64,000 bases of DNA. It comes from Phragmitibacter flavus (GTDB taxonomy: Bacteria; Verrucomicrobiota; Verrucomicrobiia; Verrucomicrobiales; Verrucomicrobiaceae). The position numbers were made by a program, and so were the translations under genes. Position 1 is the first letter of the stretch; each line of letters starts with the position of its first letter. The DNA is taken from the NCBI RefSeq assembly GCF_005780165.1, contig NZ_VAUV01000008.1, forward strand, positions 1-64,000. Reading direction: 5' to 3'. This document shows, piece by piece, positions 63,594-64,000 of the stretch. The notes beneath the pieces were generated by a model. That model was not told the DNA's origin. It worked only from the letters and a program-made list of their open reading frames with translations, and did not search any database.

Positions 63594-64000
63594 ATGGAAA
63601 AAGCCTACAACGTCGATCTACTTCCAGAGAAACTCGCTCAGCTAACCAATCTCATCAGAGAAGGTGAAAGCTCAGCCGCCGAAGAACTGGGAAGCTCTGG
63701 CAGTTCCAACGCCGTCGATGCCCTAACACTTGCATTGACAAGCAAAAGCTGGAATCTGCGCGACAAAGCACTCACAGGCATCCGCGCAGCCATAAAGAAA
63801 CACAGGGCAACGCCCAAATTTATGGAGGCTTTGGCAGATCCTATCGCGGCCATACTAAAGCATCCGTTCACGATAAAGAAAAGAGACCAGCCCCAGGATG
63901 CCCAATTCGCATGCCAGAAAGCCATCCAAATCCTTCCTCAGATAGATGGAGAAAAAGCAATCTCGCTGCTCAATGATCCAAAGATCTTGCGCTTGACCAA
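63594..64000 (+). CDS. HEAT-repeat-like protein, cut by the window end
   Basis: The frame opens at ATG 63594 and is still open at the window edge (135 codons). It is absent from stop-to-stop lists because no stop codon is reached. The product is helical, with short repeated helix-turn-helix units containing LRDKALTGIRAAIKKH, DPIAAILKH and CQKAIQILPQIDGEKAISLL, as in HEAT/PBS-lyase-like scaffolds. No catalytic motif is seen. AAAGG lies about 13 bases upstream of the start. The function cannot be judged without the C-terminus. Confidence 0.7.
   Translation, partial: MEKAYNVDLLPEKLAQLTNLIREGESSAAEELGSSGSSNAVDALTLALTSKSWNLRDKALTGIRAAIKKHRATPKFMEALADPIAAILKHPFTIKKRDQPQDAQFACQKAIQILPQIDGEKAISLLNDPKILRLT

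Noticed and set aside
1-64000. CRISPR array, prophage or integrative element
   Set aside because: No regularly spaced repeats, cas, integrase, phage structural or conjugation genes were seen.

Overview
The window looks like chromosomal DNA of a free-living verrucomicrobium (Verrucomicrobiota, probably Verrucomicrobiia; inferred from gene content, not from a marker phylogeny). The pointers are two DUF1552 proteins with Tat-type leaders, a DUF1592-type heme protein, a PEP-CTERM protein, Tat-exported Gfo/Idh/MocA and TIM-barrel isomerase proteins, GC-rich coding DNA, weak Shine-Dalgarno sequences, and many short hairpin or heptad repeats between genes. No phage, IS element, integrase, CRISPR array or rRNA operon was seen.

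Layout. 1-1.2 kb is gene-poor and leads into a NarL-type response regulator. 1.9-11.6 kb holds a glucoamylase-like secreted enzyme, an orphan DUF1552 protein, an azurin-like blue copper protein, a small secreted protein, gpmI, an SLC13-type permease and a trans-sulfuration PLP enzyme. 11.7-15.2 kb encodes a 1156-residue membrane-anchored TPR protein. 15.2-18.6 kb has an aminotransferase, a PQQ-type sugar dehydrogenase and an exported isomerase. 18.6-24.6 kb is a copper-handling island on the minus strand: P-type ATPase, two paralogous small Cys-rich secreted proteins, a multicopper oxidase fused to a CopB-like beta-barrel, and a small Cys-rich exported protein. 24.7-28.0 kb has an esterase/SMP-30-like fusion, gpsA and adk. 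28.6-35.2 kb has a two-component system divergent from an RND efflux adaptor and pump. 35.6-41.7 kb has a PEP-CTERM protein and a BNR / DUF1592 / DUF1552 operon.

41.7-47.4 kb is the most unusual part. A minus-strand run starts with a protein that I read as a single-chain archaeo-eukaryotic-type primase: a PriS-like catalytic core followed by a PriL-like four-cysteine domain. It overlaps by 4 bp a TIM-barrel protein that retains every metal-ligand position of endonuclease IV. A DJ-1/PfpI protein, a poxvirus-type topoisomerase IB, a 50-residue membrane protein overlapping the topoisomerase gene by 4 bp, and a GntP permease follow. The first five could form a DNA repair or replication cassette; this is inference from motifs and gene packing.

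47.5-58.2 kb holds a serine hydrolase, a DUF4407 membrane coiled-coil protein, an oxidoreductase, hpf, aspS, a vapBC-like pair whose toxin has lost one catalytic acid, and clpB. 58.5-64.0 kb has a small membrane protein, tRNA-Thr(CGU), a KdsD-type isomerase, a GT4 glycosyltransferase, uxaC and a HEAT-like protein cut by the window end.
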